63,884 nt of DNA from Streptomyces adustus (GCF_009377175.1 NZ_VJZD01000023.1:1-63884); one strand, 5' to 3'. Shown: positions 46,413-55,935, counted from the stretch's first letter. The notes: a model not told the origin generated them from the sequence alone. A program made the numbers and translations.

Positions 46413-48434
46413 ATGCCGGACACCACCCCCAGTGGCCTCACCAGGCTCGCCTTCGGTGGGGACTACAACCCGGAGCAGTGGCCGGAATCCGTCTGGCGCG
46501 AGGACGTCCGGCTCATGCGGGAGGCCGGCGTCACCATGGTGAGCGTCGGGATCTTCTCCTGGGCGCTCCTGGAGCCCGCGCCGGGCGTCCACGACTTCGG
46601 CTGGCTCGACCGGCTGCTCGACCTGCTGCACGAGAACGGCATACGGGCCGACCTGGGCACACCCACCGTGGTCCCGCCCGTGTGGTTCTTCCGCGCCCAC
46701 CCCGAGGCGCTGCCCGTGACGGCCGACGGCACGCGCTACGCGTTCGGCTCGCGCGGCGCCATCTGCCACAGCAACGCCGCCTACCGGGCCGCCGCCGCGG
46801 ACATCACCACCCGGCTCGCCACGCGCTACGCCGAGCACCCCGCGCTCGCCCTGTGGCACGTGCACAACGAGTACGGCGTCCCCGTCTCGGCCTGCTACTG
46901 CGACTCCTGCGCCGCGCACTTCCGGCGCTGGCTGGCGGACACGTACGGGACCGTCGAGGCGGTCAACGAGGCCTGGGGCACCGCCTTCTGGGGCCAGCGC
47001 TACGCCTCCTTCGACGAGATCGAGCCGCCCCGGCTGACCCCCACGGTCGGCAACCCGGGCCAGGCGCTGGACTACAAGCGCTTCGCCGACGCCACGATGC
47101 GCGAGAACTTCACGGCCGAGCGGGACATCCTGCACCGGCTGGCCCCCGGCGTCCCGGTCACCACCAACTTCATGACGGCCCTGAGCCAGTGCGACTCGGT
47201 CGACTACTGGGCCTGGGGCCGCGAGGTCGACCTCGTCAGCAACGACCACTACCTGATCACCGACGGCCGCCGCACCCACGTCAACCTCGCCATGGCCGCC
47301 GACCTCACCCGCTCGGTGGCCGGCGGAGCCCCCTGGCTGCTGCTCGAACACTCCACCTCGGGCGTCAACTGGCAGCCCCGCAACCCCGCCAAGGCTCCCG
47401 GCCAGATGGCCCGCAACTCCCTGGCGCACGTGGCCCGCGGCTCCGAGGGAGCGATGTTCTTCCAGTGGCGGCAGTCGCGGCGCGGCGCCGAGAAGTTCCA
47501 CTCGGCGATGCTTCCGCACGGCGGCACCGACACGCGCGTGTGGCGCGAGGTCGTCGAACTCGGCGCCGCGCTCGACTCGCTCGGCGCCGTCCGCGGCACC
47601 CGCACCCGGGCGGACGTGGCCGTCCTGTGGGACTGGCACTCCTGGTGGGCGCAGAACCTCCAGTGGCGCCCCAGCGAGGACCACGACCCGCGCGAGCGCG
47701 CCGACGCCTTCTACGAGGCCCTGTACGACCGCCACCTCACGGTCGACTTCGCCCACCCGGAAGCCGACCTGTCGGCCTATCCCCTGGTCGTCGTACCCGC
47801 CCTCTACCTGATGACCGAGGCCGCCGGGAACAACCTCCAGGAGTACGTCGAGAACGGCGGCACCCTCGTCGTGTCCTACTTCTCGGGCATCGTCGACGAG
47901 CACGACGCGGTGCACGAAGGTGCCTGCCCGGGCGCGCTGCGCGACGTCCTCGGCCTGACCGTGGAGGAGCTCTCGCCCCTGCTGGCCGGCGAGTCGGTGC
48001 GGATCACCGGCCCCGACGGCGGCGAACTCGGCGCCGACGTGTGGACCGAGTTCGTCGTGCCGCGCGGCGCCGAGACCGTCTGGACGTACGCCGACGGCCT
48101 GACCGCGGGCCGCCCGGCCGTCACCCGCCACCGCCTGGGCGAGGGCACCGCCTGGTACGTCTCCACCCGTCTGGGTCCCGAGGGCCTCGACGCGCTCCTC
48201 GGCCGGGCCGCCCAGGACGCGGGCGTCGCCCCGTACGCCGAACTGCCCCGCGACGTCGAGGTGGTGCTGCGCACCGGCGAGGCGGGCGAGTACCTGTTCG
48301 CCGTCAACCACACCGCCACGGACGCCAAGGTGCCGCTCCACGCGCACGGCACCGAACTGCTCACGGGCGAACGCGCCGCCGGCTGCCTCGCGCTCCCGGC
48401 GGGAGCCGTCCGGGTCGTACGACTCGACGGCTGA
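46413..48434 (+). CDS. Beta-galactosidase, GH42 family, 673 aa
   Basis: This enzyme hydrolyses terminal beta-D-galactosides. The GH42 TIM barrel opens with FGGDYNPEQWPESVWREDVR, followed by VPPVWFFRAHPEALPVTADG. The acid/base glutamate is in LWHVHNEYGVPVSACYCDSC, which also carries the cysteine cluster that binds zinc in many GH42 enzymes. The nucleophile is in PWLLLEHSTSGVNWQPRNPA. Middle and C-terminal domains complete the family layout (about 670-690 residues). There is no signal peptide, so it acts in the cytoplasm on imported galacto-oligosaccharides. It is divergent from the importer operon across two LacI-type operators. Confidence 0.95.
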   Translation: MPDTTPSGLTRLAFGGDYNPEQWPESVWREDVRLMREAGVTMVSVGIFSWALLEPAPGVHDFGWLDRLLDLLHENGIRADLGTPTVVPPVWFFRAHPEALPVTADGTRYAFGSRGAICHSNAAYRAAAADITTRLATRYAEHPALALWHVHNEYGVPVSACYCDSCAAHFRRWLADTYGTVEAVNEAWGTAFWGQRYASFDEIEPPRLTPTVGNPGQALDYKRFADATMRENFTAERDILHRLAPGVPVTTNFMTALSQCDSVDYWAWGREVDLVSNDHYLITDGRRTHVNLAMAADLTRSVAGGAPWLLLEHSTSGVNWQPRNPAKAPGQMARNSLAHVARGSEGAMFFQWRQSRRGAEKFHSAMLPHGGTDTRVWREVVELGAALDSLGAVRGTRTRADVAVLWDWHSWWAQNLQWRPSEDHDPRERADAFYEALYDRHLTVDFAHPEADLSAYPLVVVPALYLMTEAAGNNLQEYVENGGTLVVSYFSGIVDEHDAVHEGACPGALRDVLGLTVEELSPLLAGESVRITGPDGGELGADVWTEFVVPRGAETVWTYADGLTAGRPAVTRHRLGEGTAWYVSTRLGPEGLDALLGRAAQDAGVAPYAELPRDVEVVLRTGEAGEYLFAVNHTATDAKVPLHAHGTELLTGERAAGCLALPAGAVRVVRLDG

Positions 48435-48553
48435 GCCGATTCTCCCCTCCGTCCGTGCGAGCCGCGAGCCGCGGGCGGAGGGGTGGCGCCCCCTCCCCAC
48501 CGCACCACCGGGGGCGCTCTCACCCCACCACGTCGAAGGGACGACGGACGAAG

Positions 48554-50113
48554 ATGTTCCATCCCAGACGCACCATCAGGGCCCTGCTGCTCCCGCTCGT
48601 CGCCGGGCTCGCCCTCCTCGCGCTGCCCGCCCAGAGCGCGACGGCCGCCAGTACTCTCACCAACGGCGGCTTCGAGGCCGACGGCACCGGCACGGCCGTA
48701 CCCAGCGGCTGGTCCGAGTCCGGCTCCACCGCCGCCTCGTACGTGGAGGCCGGCGGCCACGGCGGGAGTTACCGGCTGAGCCACTACGCCTCCGCCGCCT
48801 ACAAGGTGGAGACGTACCAGTACCTCTCCGGGCTGACCAACGGCACCTACACCCTCACCGCCTGGGTCCGCTCGGGCGGCGGCCAGAACTCCGCCTACCT
48901 GGCCCTGAAGAACTGCGGGAGCTCCGAACAGCGCACCGATCTGCCGGTCTCGACCAGCAGCTGGATACGGATCGTCACGTCGATCAACGTGACGAACAAC
49001 CAGTGCACGATCAGCATCAACAGTGACGCGAACGCGGGCAACTGGATCAATGTCGACGACCTGACCTTCGCGTCGGGCACGACCGGACTGTCGATCAAGG
49101 GATCCGACATCTCGTCCCTCGCCAAGAGCGAGGCCTACGGCGGGGTCTACAAGACCAGCTCCGGCACCACCGGGGACGCGCTCGCCATCCTCAAGTCGGC
49201 CGGCATGAACTACGCGCGCCTGAAGGTCTGGGTCGACCCGGCCGACGGCTACAACAACAAGACCCGCGTGCTGGCCATGGCCAAGCGCATCAAGGCGCAG
49301 GGCATGAAGCTGCTGGTCGACTTCCACTACTCGGACTCGTGGGCCGACCCGGGCAAGCAGACCAAGCCGGCCGCGTGGGCGGGGCACTCGTACAGTCAGC
49401 TCAAGACGGACGTGTACAACCACACGTACGACGTGCTGAACGCCCTGAAGGCCCAGGGCACCACGGCCGACATGGTCCAGGTGGGCAACGAGATCAACGG
49501 CGGCATGCTGTGGTCCGAGGGTTCGACCGACAACTGGTCCCAGCTCGCCGGCCTGATCAACTCCGGCTACAGCGCGGCCAAGGCGGTCTCCTCCGGCACC
49601 CAGGTCGCCCTGCACCTGGCCAACGCCGGTGACGACGCCACCGTGCGCTGGTGGTTCGACAACGCGGCCGCCTACGGCATCAACTACGACGTGATCGGCC
49701 TGTCCTACTACGGCTACTGGCACGGCACGCTCGCCGCGGCGCAGACCACGCTCGACGACGTCGCCTCGCGCTACGGCAAGCCCGTCTTCGTCGCCGAGAC
49801 GGCCTACCCGTTCCGTCTCGACAGCGACGACTCGCTCACCAACCAGATCGACACCACCGCCGAACTCGTCTCCGGCTACCCGGCGACGGCGGCGGGCCAG
49901 CTGGCCTGGATGAACAGCGTGGCCAACATCGTGGAGGCCGTCCCGAACGGCCGCGGCCTCGGCGTCTTCTACTGGGAGGCGACCTGGACCGCGGTCACCG
50001 GCAACGGCTGGGACCCGACCGACGCCACCTCCGGCAACGGCTGGGAGAACCAGGCCCTGTTCGGTTTCGACGACAAGGCGCTCTCGTCGATGGCGTGGTT
50101 CAGCCACCGCTGA
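48554..50113 (+). CDS. Secreted endo-beta-1,4-galactanase, GH53, with N-terminal carbohydrate-binding-like domain, 519 aa
   Basis: A signal peptide (RTIRALLLPLVAGLALLALP, cut after ATA) is followed by a beta-sandwich carbohydrate-binding-like domain (about 35-175, LTNGGFEADGTGTAVPSGWS). The GH53 barrel then starts near IKGSDISSLAKSEAYGGVYK. Family signatures include YARLKVWVDPADGYNNKTRV, VDFHYSDSWADPGKQ, the acid/base QVGNEINGGMLWSEG and the nucleophile region VFVAETAYPFRLDSDD. It cuts galactan outside the cell. Products would then be imported and trimmed by GH42. It is transcribed in the same direction as GH42 and ends at a strong terminator. Confidence 0.93.
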   Translation: MFHPRRTIRALLLPLVAGLALLALPAQSATAASTLTNGGFEADGTGTAVPSGWSESGSTAASYVEAGGHGGSYRLSHYASAAYKVETYQYLSGLTNGTYTLTAWVRSGGGQNSAYLALKNCGSSEQRTDLPVSTSSWIRIVTSINVTNNQCTISINSDANAGNWINVDDLTFASGTTGLSIKGSDISSLAKSEAYGGVYKTSSGTTGDALAILKSAGMNYARLKVWVDPADGYNNKTRVLAMAKRIKAQGMKLLVDFHYSDSWADPGKQTKPAAWAGHSYSQLKTDVYNHTYDVLNALKAQGTTADMVQVGNEINGGMLWSEGSTDNWSQLAGLINSGYSAAKAVSSGTQVALHLANAGDDATVRWWFDNAAAYGINYDVIGLSYYGYWHGTLAAAQTTLDDVASRYGKPVFVAETAYPFRLDSDDSLTNQIDTTAELVSGYPATAAGQLAWMNSVANIVEAVPNGRGLGVFYWEATWTAVTGNGWDPTDATSGNGWENQALFGFDDKALSSMAWFSHR

Positions 50114-50122
50114 GCGGATGAC

Positions 50123-50154
50123 GGGGCCCGGCCGTGTGCACGCGGCCGGGCCCC
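50123..50154 (+). terminator. Terminator of GH42-GH53 transcript
   Basis: A 12-bp perfect stem GGGGCCCGGCCG / CGGCCGGGCCCC with an 8-nt loop is followed by TT, 9 bp past the stop at 50113. Confidence 0.9.
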
Positions 50155-50303
50155 TTCGCGCCTCAGCAGCCCCGCACTCGAACTCCCTTGCTGTGCAGTG
50201 CAGTTCGATACCGGTCAGGAGTGGCCGACAGGAGGACGGGACGGTCCGGGCTGCGCCACAGTGGAAGGACGCGGTTCGAGCAGGCTCGGACGGAGGGGGC
50301 GAG

Positions 50304-50591
50304 ATGCTGAGGGCTCCGGTCGGCGACAGGCGTCTGGACATCCTGGAGTGGCTCAAGGATCCTGCCGCGCACTTTCCTCCGCAGCGGCACGGCGACCTCG
50401 TCGAGGACGGCGTCACCGCCCATGCCGTCGCCGTGAAACTCGGCGTGCGCCGCCGGGTCGCCGAGACCCACCTCGGCCTGCTGGCCCGTATCGGACTGCT
50501 GCGCACCACCCGGATCCGGCGCCGCACCTACTACCGGCGCGACGAGGTCCGGATCGCCGAGGTGGCCCGGCTGTTCGAGAAGGGCTGGTAG
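50304..50591 (+). CDS. ArsR-like winged-helix regulator, 95 aa
   Basis: This is a compact DNA-binding protein. DRRLDILEWLKDPAAHFPPQ opens it, the HTH is VTAHAVAVKLGVRRRVAETH, then LGLLARIGLLRTTRIRRRTY and the wing YRRDEVRIAEVARLF. This is the ArsR/SmtB helix arrangement without metal-binding cysteines, so the signal is unlikely to be a thiol-bound metal. GGAGGGGGCGAG precedes ATG 50304. No target can be named. Confidence 0.8.
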   Translation: MLRAPVGDRRLDILEWLKDPAAHFPPQRHGDLVEDGVTAHAVAVKLGVRRRVAETHLGLLARIGLLRTTRIRRRTYYRRDEVRIAEVARLFEKGW

Positions 50592-50718
50592 GTCCGGGCC
50601 CTTCCGTCGTCCGGACCGTCGGCCTGACCGTCGTCCGGCCCGTCGCCCGTCCGGCGCGTCTGCGATGATCCGGTGGCTCCCACCGACATCCCGCTCCCGA
50701 ACGAAGAGGCAGGCGCCC

Positions 50719-51690
50719 GTGGCCCGTTCCACCGCTCTGGTTCCCGTCCGCCGTGTCGCCGTCGGCGGCCGCGGACCCGAGGACGTCGTCGTCGACCCCC
50801 GCGGCCGGGTGCTGACCGGGGTCGAGGACGGCCGCATCCTGCGCCTGGACGGACTGACCGGTCAGGAGCCGGCCCGGGTCGAGGTGCTCGCCGAGACCGG
50901 CGGCCGGCCCCTCGGCCTCGAACTCCTGCCGGACGGCGCCCTGCTGGTGTGCGACGCGGAACGCGGACTGCTCACCGTCGACCTCGACGCCGGCACCGTC
51001 CACGTCCTCGCCGACTCGGTGGCGGGGGAGCGGCTGCGGTTCGCCAGCAATGTCGTCGCCGGGCCCGACGGCACCGTCTACTTCACCGTCTCCAGCCGCC
51101 GTTACCCACTGGGGCAGTGGATCGGCGACCTGGTCGAACACACCGGCACCGGGCGGCTGCTGCGGCTGGCGCCCGGCAGCCGTACGCCCGAAGTGCTCCT
51201 GGAGGGACTCCAGTTCGCCAACGGGCTCACCGTCGGCGCCGACGGCTCCTTCCTGGTGATCGCCGAGACCGGGGCCCGGCGGCTCGTCCGCTACCGGCTC
51301 ACCGGACCGAAGGCGGGCCACGCCGAGCCCTTCGTCGAAGATCTGCCGGGGATGCCGGACAACATCGGGCGCGCGGGTCCCGAGGGCCCGATCTGGGTGG
51401 CGCTGGCCGGCCCGCCCGTCCCGCCGCTGGACCTGCTGCACCGCGCCGCGCCGGCCGTGCGCCGGGCCGCCGCCGCGGTGGCCGTGCGCGCACCCTTCCG
51501 CCCGATCGGCACGTCGGGCGTCCTCGCCGTGGACGACGAAGGACGGGTGCTGCACCACCTCACACACCGCAGCCCCCCGTTCCGCATGATCACCGGTGTG
51601 TGCGAGACCGAGGGGCATCTGATCCTGGGGAGCCTGTGGGAGCGGGGCGTCGCGGTCTGCGAGGCACCGGCTCCCCCGGCTCTCGGATGA
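50719..51690 (+). CDS. SMP-30/strictosidine-synthase-like beta-propeller protein, 323 aa
   Basis: A six-bladed propeller of the SMP-30/gluconolactonase/LRE group is visible through GPEDVVVDPRGRVLTGVEDG, RLRFASNVVAGPDGTVYFTV, LEGLQFANGLTVGADGSFLV, and the conserved PGMPDNIGRAGPEGPIWVAL. Members include lactonases, strictosidine-synthase-like proteins and adipocyte plasma-membrane-associated proteins; the reaction here is unknown. GTG 50719 follows GAAGAGGCAGG. Confidence 0.85.
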   Translation: MARSTALVPVRRVAVGGRGPEDVVVDPRGRVLTGVEDGRILRLDGLTGQEPARVEVLAETGGRPLGLELLPDGALLVCDAERGLLTVDLDAGTVHVLADSVAGERLRFASNVVAGPDGTVYFTVSSRRYPLGQWIGDLVEHTGTGRLLRLAPGSRTPEVLLEGLQFANGLTVGADGSFLVIAETGARRLVRYRLTGPKAGHAEPFVEDLPGMPDNIGRAGPEGPIWVALAGPPVPPLDLLHRAAPAVRRAAAAVAVRAPFRPIGTSGVLAVDDEGRVLHHLTHRSPPFRMITGVCETEGHLILGSLWERGVAVCEAPAPPALG

Positions 51691-51778
51691 ACCCGCTCGC
51701 GGTACCCGGCGTTACCCTGTTGACCGGCCGTGGTCACCGTTCTGGTGCGACGAGGCGCCCCAGCGGGAGACGTACGAC

Positions 51779-52234
51779 ATGACAGCCAGACAAGCCGAGA
51801 GCGTCCGCACCTCCGCCGTGCGGCGCGACGCCCTGCGCGGACAGCTCCCGGTGGTCGGGGTGGTCGCCGTCGGCGGAGCCCTCGGCGCCGTCGCCCGCTA
51901 CGCGGTCTCCCTGTGGTGGTCCGCGCGGGCCGGCGGCTTCCCCTGGGCGACCTTCTCGATCAACGTCGTCGGCTGTGCCGTGATCGGCGTGTTCCTGGTG
52001 CTCGTCACCGAGGCGTGGCGCCCCCACCCGCTGCTGCGCCCGTTCTTCGGCACCGGGGTCCTCGGCGGCTTCACCACCTTCTCGACGTACGCGGTCGACA
52101 TCGAGAAGCTGCTGCGGGCGGGGCACCCGGGCACGGCGTTCGGCTATCTCGCCGCGACCCTGTGCGCGGCGCTCACGGCGGTCTGGCTCGCCGCGACGGC
52201 GACCCGCCGCGTCCTGACCTGGAGGCAGTCATGA
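51779..52234 (+). CDS. crcB: Fluoride exporter CrcB/Fluc subunit 1, 151 aa
   Basis: This is a small membrane protein with four helices that forms dual-topology fluoride channels. Family motifs are [40 protein letters not shown], and [19 protein letters not shown] with the Thr/Ser residues of the fluoride path. The stop overlaps the DUF190 gene (ATGA). A second CrcB gene follows, and the paired genes usually give a heterodimer with opposite orientations. I see no convincing fluoride riboswitch in the 88 bp upstream. Confidence 0.95.
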   Translation: MTARQAESVRTSAVRRDALRGQLPVVGVVAVGGALGAVARYAVSLWWSARAGGFPWATFSINVVGCAVIGVFLVLVTEAWRPHPLLRPFFGTGVLGGFTTFSTYAVDIEKLLRAGHPGTAFGYLAATLCAALTAVWLAATATRRVLTWRQS

Positions 52235-52623
52235 CGGGAGAGACCCTGGGCGCGCTGCGCCTGACCGTCTTCATCGGCGAGAGCGACCGCTGGCACCACA
52301 AGCCCCTGTACAGCGAGATCGTCCACCGGGCCCACCGGGCCGGCCTCGCGGGCGCCAGCGTCTTCCGGGGCATCGAGGGTTTCGGCGCCTCCTCGCGGAT
52401 CCACACCGCCCGGCTGCTGTCGCTGAGCGAGGACCTGCCCGTGGCGGTCGTGGTCGTGGACACCGAGGAGCGCGTACGGGACTTCCTGCCGCAGCTCGAC
52501 GAACTGGTCACCGAGGGACTGGTGACCCTCGAACCCTGCGAGGTGGTCCGGTACGTCGGACGCACCGGAGAAACCGGCGGACCGGGCGAAGGCGGCGAAA
52601 TGGAAGGTAAGAAGTCGTTGTGA
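52231..52623 (+). CDS. DUF190 protein, 130 aa
   Basis: This is a cytosolic protein of the PII-like DUF190 family. Visible segments are [60 protein letters not shown] and [20 protein letters not shown]. In many bacteria these genes sit between two crcB genes, as here, and probably regulate the channel. It overlaps both crcB genes by 4 nt. Confidence 0.93.
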   Translation: MTGETLGALRLTVFIGESDRWHHKPLYSEIVHRAHRAGLAGASVFRGIEGFGASSRIHTARLLSLSEDLPVAVVVVDTEERVRDFLPQLDELVTEGLVTLEPCEVVRYVGRTGETGGPGEGGEMEGKKSL

Positions 52624-52994
52624 ACTGGGTGCTCGTCGTCATCGGTGGCATGGTGGGTGCCCCGCTGCGCTATCTGACCGACCGGGCGGTGCAGTCCCGT
52701 CACGACTCCGTCTTCCCCTGGGGCACCTTCGCCGTCAACGTCGTCGGCTGTCTGATCCTGGGCCTGCTGACCGGTGCCGCGACGGCCGGTGTCGCCGGGC
52801 CCCACCTCCAGCTCCTGCTGGGAACCGGTCTGTGCGGGGCCCTGACGACGTACTCGACCTTCTCGTACGAGACACTGCGGCTGGCCGAGACGGGCGCCGG
52901 GTTCTACGCCCTCGCCAACATCGTCGCGAGTGTGACGGCGGGCCTCGGCGCGGCCTGGGCGGGGGTGTGGATCGCCCAAGGAACGTGGGCGTGA
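52620..52994 (+). CDS. crcB: Fluoride exporter CrcB/Fluc subunit 2, 124 aa
   Basis: This is the second four-helix fluoride channel subunit, with [40 protein letters not shown] and [23 protein letters not shown] 52620 overlaps the DUF190 stop. It is shorter than subunit 1 and ends with a short hydrophobic helix. Together the three genes form one operon. Confidence 0.95.
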   Translation: MNWVLVVIGGMVGAPLRYLTDRAVQSRHDSVFPWGTFAVNVVGCLILGLLTGAATAGVAGPHLQLLLGTGLCGALTTYSTFSYETLRLAETGAGFYALANIVASVTAGLGAAWAGVWIAQGTWA

Positions 52995-53067
52995 CTGTTC
53001 CGGGCCGCCCCGGACGTAGTAAGACTGTCTACAGCACTGTCGACCAACCTCCTCAGAACTGGATTCC

Positions 53068-53904
53068 ATGAGCGCCATCTCCGTCGGCCAAGCCGTCGTC
53101 CTCGGAGTAGTCGAGGGAGTGACCGAGTTCCTCCCCGTCTCCTCCACCGGCCACCTGAAGATCACCGAGGGGCTGATGAACATCCCTGTCGACGACAACG
53201 CCGTCGTCGGCTTCTCGGCCGTCATCCAGGTCGGCGCGATCGCCGCCGTGCTCGTGTACTTCTTCAAGGACATCGTGCGGATCGTGTCCGCGTGGGGCCG
53301 CGGACTGGCCAACCGCGAGGAGCGCCACAGCCACGACTACAAGTTCGCCTGGTGGGTCATCTACGCGACGATCCCGATCGTCGCCGTGGGTCTGGCCGCC
53401 AAGCCGCTCATCGAGGGGCCGCTCGCCTCGCTGTGGGTGGTCGCGGGCTCGCTGATCGCCGGCAGTTTCGTGATGTGGGCGGCCGACCAGATGGGCCGCC
53501 ACAAGCGCGGTGAGGACGACACCTCGTTCAAGGACGCGATGCTGGTCGGCAGCTCCCAGATCCTCGCGCTGCTCTTCCCCGGCTTCTCGCGCTCCGGCGC
53601 CACCATGTCCACGGCGCTCATCCTGGACCTGGACCGGGTGGCCGCCACCCGCCTGTCGTTCTTCCTCGGCATCCCCGCCCTCACCGGCGCCGGCCTGTAC
53701 GAGCTGAAGGACGCGCTGGGCACGGGCGTGGGCGCCGCCCCGCTGGTGGTCGGCACGGTCGTCTCCTTCGTGGTCGCGTACGCCTCCATCGCCTGGCTGC
53801 TGAAGTTCGTCGCCAAGCACTCCTTCAACGCCTTCGTGATCTACCGGATCGTCGTCGGCCTGGCGCTGTTCGGTCTGCTCGCCGGCGGTGTGATCGACGC
53901 CTGA
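53068..53904 (+). CDS. uppP: Undecaprenyl-diphosphatase UppP (BacA), 278 aa
   Basis: This integral membrane enzyme removes a phosphate from undecaprenyl pyrophosphate to recycle the peptidoglycan lipid carrier. The signature motifs are VVEGVTEFLPVSSTGHLKIT near the N-terminus and FPGFSRSGATMS in the second repeat. The catalytic Glu, Ser, His and Arg residues of the family are present. Seven to eight helices are visible and length is normal. High levels can confer bacitracin tolerance. Confidence 0.96.
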   Translation: MSAISVGQAVVLGVVEGVTEFLPVSSTGHLKITEGLMNIPVDDNAVVGFSAVIQVGAIAAVLVYFFKDIVRIVSAWGRGLANREERHSHDYKFAWWVIYATIPIVAVGLAAKPLIEGPLASLWVVAGSLIAGSFVMWAADQMGRHKRGEDDTSFKDAMLVGSSQILALLFPGFSRSGATMSTALILDLDRVAATRLSFFLGIPALTGAGLYELKDALGTGVGAAPLVVGTVVSFVVAYASIAWLLKFVAKHSFNAFVIYRIVVGLALFGLLAGGVIDA

Positions 53905-53946
53905 GTGCGCCGGCCGTGCGCGACGGCCGTGTGCGACGGGACACAG

Positions 53947-53990
53947 GGTGCGGGGTGTGAAGCCGGTTTTCGGCCTTCACACCCCGCACC
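53947..53990 (+). terminator. Terminator downstream of uppP
   Basis: A stem of 16 bp (GGTGCGGGGTGTGAAG / CTTCACACCCCGCACC) with a further CCG/CGG inner pairing around GTTTT, followed by TTCGTTTT. It is one of the strongest terminators in the window. Confidence 0.93.
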
Positions 53991-54005
53991 TTCGTTTTCG
54001 GCTGC

Positions 54006-54069
54006 TTGACAGGTTGCTCCCGTCAACCGCAGGATCGTTCCTGTGAACCTGTCAGACAGCCAGACAGGT
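54006..54069 (+). promoter_or_regulatory. Promoter/operator region of the FadR-type gene
   Basis: An inverted repeat TTGAC-N11-GTCAA (54006-54026) is followed by ACCTGTC-N9-GACAGGT (54047-54069) overlapping the start codon at 54043. GntR/FadR-type proteins commonly bind inverted repeats at their own promoter, so these are candidate autoregulatory sites. Confidence 0.45.
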
Positions 54070-54807
54070 GGTGTGGCACCGCGGCGCGTGAGCGCCATGG
54101 AGGCGGTGCTCGGCCACCTCCGCGGTGCCATCGAGAGCGGCACCTACGCGATCGGTGACAAGCTCCCCTCCGAGGCCGAGCTGTGCCGCACCCTCGAAGT
54201 CTCCCGGCCGGTCCTGCGCGAGGCGCTGCGCGCCCTCCAGACGATGGGTCTGACCGTCTCCAGGACCGGAAAAGGCACCTTCGTGGTCGCGACCGCCGTC
54301 GAGGACCCCACCTTCGGCGACTACGCGGCCAGCGACCTGCTGGAAGTACGCCGCCACGTCGAGATCCCGGTCGCCGGGTACGCGGCGCTGCGCCGCACCC
54401 CGGAGAACCTCGACCACCTGGCCCACCTGCTGGAGCGCATGGAGCGGGAGACGGACACCACCGCGTGGGTCGCGATGGACACCCTCTTCCACCTCGCCGT
54501 GGCCGAGTCCGCCCAGAACCCGGTCTTCCGCCGGGTCATCGAGGAGATCCGGGACGCGCTGGCGCGCCAGTCCGCGTTCCTGACCGAGCTGGCCGGCCGG
54601 CGCGAGCAGTCCAACCGCGAGCACCGGGCCATCCTCGAAGCGCTGATCGACGGCTCCGAGTCCGACGCGGTGGACGCCATGTCCCACCACCTCGACCGTG
54701 TCGAGACCACCCTCACCGACATCGTGCGCAACACCCGCACGGGCCACCCCACCGAGAGCCGACCCGGGGCGATCCCCGCGGGCCGGTCCCCGTCCCTCCA
54801 CCAGTGA
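54043..54807 (+). CDS. GntR/FadR-family transcriptional regulator, 254 aa
   Basis: The N-terminal winged HTH reads IESGTYAIGDKLPSEAELCR, TLEVSRPVLREALRALQTMG, SRTGKGTFVV. The C-terminal FCD domain has the conserved helices and metal-ligand positions (MDTLFHLAVAESAQNPVFRR, NREHRAILEALIDGSESDAV, SHHLDRVETTL). FCD proteins respond to carboxylates or amino acids. The stop overlaps the asparaginase GTG by 4 nt, so the regulator and enzyme are one operon. GTG 54043 is the start. Confidence 0.92.
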   Translation: MNLSDSQTGGVAPRRVSAMEAVLGHLRGAIESGTYAIGDKLPSEAELCRTLEVSRPVLREALRALQTMGLTVSRTGKGTFVVATAVEDPTFGDYAASDLLEVRRHVEIPVAGYAALRRTPENLDHLAHLLERMERETDTTAWVAMDTLFHLAVAESAQNPVFRRVIEEIRDALARQSAFLTELAGRREQSNREHRAILEALIDGSESDAVDAMSHHLDRVETTLTDIVRNTRTGHPTESRPGAIPAGRSPSLHQ

Positions 54808-55835
54808 GCCAGCCAGTGATGCACAGCAACGACCTCGCGGACGCCCCCGCGACCCGCGAACCCCGCCACGCCCCCGTCGCCCACCTCATACGCGCCGGGC
54901 TGGTCGAGGGCACCCACTACGGATCCGTCGTCGTCCTCGGCCCCGAGGGCGAGGTCCTCCTCCGGCTCGGCGACATCGAGGCCGCCTTCTATCCGCGCTC
55001 GGCCCTCAAGCCGGTCCAGGCCGTCGCCATGGTGCGGGCCGGGCTGCCGCTGGAGGGCGAGCTGCTCTCGCTGAGCGCCGCGAGCCACTCCGGCGAGGAG
55101 CGCCACCTCGCGGGCACCCGCCGGATCCTGGAACGGGCCGGCCTCACCGAGGACGACCTGCGCAACGTGCCCGACCTGCCCTACGACCCGGTCGTCCGCG
55201 ACAACTGGGTGCGCGAGGGCAGACTGCCGTCCCGACCGGCCCAGAACTGCTCCGGCAAGCACGCGGCCATGCTGTACACCGCCCGGCTCAACGGCTGGTC
55301 CCTGCACGACTACCTCGACCCCGGCCACCCCCTCCAGCAGGCGATCGCCGCGAGCGTCGAGGACCTGACCGGGCAGCGCGTCGCCCGGGTGACCGTCGAC
55401 GGCTGCGGCGCCCCGCTGTTCGCCGTCTCCCTGCACGGCCTGGCCCGCGCCGCCGCCCGCATCGCCTCCGCGCCGCCCGGCAGCCCGGAGCGCCGGGTGG
55501 CCGACGCGATGCGCGAGCACGCCGAGATGGCCTCCGGCAGCGGCCGGGACGTGGCCGCGCTGATGCGGGCCGTCCCCGGACTGCTCGCCAAGGACGGCTT
55601 CGAGGGCGTCCAGGTCGCCGCGCTCCCGGACGGCCGGGCCGTCGCCGTCAAGATCGCCGACGGCGCGAACCGCGCCCGTGTCCCGGTCGCCGCGGCCGCC
55701 CTCGCCCGCGCCGGCGTCGACCCGGGGCTCCTCACCGCCTTCGCGGGCGAGACGCTGCTCGGCGGCGGCGAGCCGGTCGGCTGCGTACGACCGGTCGACG
55801 CGCTGGACCCGACAGAGCTGTCGGTCTGCGCCTGA
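54804..55835 (+). CDS. Asparaginase, type II-like family (DUF/Pfam Asparaginase_II), 343 aa
   Basis: This enzyme is predicted to hydrolyse L-asparagine to aspartate and ammonia. It matches the Asparaginase_II group found in actinobacteria rather than the AnsA/AnsB fold, with HYGSVVVLGPEGEVLLRLGD, YPRSALKPVQAVAMVRAGLP, LSAASHSGEERHLAGTRRIL, RPAQNCSGKHAAMLYTARL and TVDGCGAPLFAVSLHGLARA. The start GTG 54804 overlaps the regulator stop; ATG 54819 is an alternative. The pairing with a FadR-type regulator and the next gene, glutaminase, suggests a small amide-nitrogen module. Confidence 0.9.
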   Translation: MSQPVMHSNDLADAPATREPRHAPVAHLIRAGLVEGTHYGSVVVLGPEGEVLLRLGDIEAAFYPRSALKPVQAVAMVRAGLPLEGELLSLSAASHSGEERHLAGTRRILERAGLTEDDLRNVPDLPYDPVVRDNWVREGRLPSRPAQNCSGKHAAMLYTARLNGWSLHDYLDPGHPLQQAIAASVEDLTGQRVARVTVDGCGAPLFAVSLHGLARAAARIASAPPGSPERRVADAMREHAEMASGSGRDVAALMRAVPGLLAKDGFEGVQVAALPDGRAVAVKIADGANRARVPVAAAALARAGVDPGLLTAFAGETLLGGGEPVGCVRPVDALDPTELSVCA

Positions 55836-55854
55836 GCGGATCCGGCCGACGACG

Positions 55855-55882
55855 CCCGCGCACCGGAGGCCCGGTGCGCGGG
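55855..55882 (+). terminator. Terminator between asparaginase and glutaminase genes
   Basis: A 12-bp stem CCCGCGCACCGG / CCGGTGCGCGGG with a 4-nt loop. It suggests that the glutaminase gene has its own promoter. Confidence 0.8.
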
Positions 55883-55935
55883 GGGCGGACCCGGTACGTC
55901 CCGTGGCGGCGCGGCCGGACCGGTCCGGAGGGAGA

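Noticed and set aside
46293..48500. Long minus-strand frame opposite the GH42 gene
   Set aside because: It is a Gly/Val/Arg-rich antisense shadow, typical of GC-rich genes; the plus-strand gene has clear catalytic motifs.
46478..50113. Single 1211-codon frame spanning GH42 and GH53 genes
   Set aside because: Its first part is an Arg-rich shadow of the GH42 gene; the real galactanase starts at 48554 with a signal peptide.
51690..51779. Fluoride riboswitch upstream of crcB
   Set aside because: I could not find the conserved pseudoknot-forming pattern of that motif in the 88 bp upstream.
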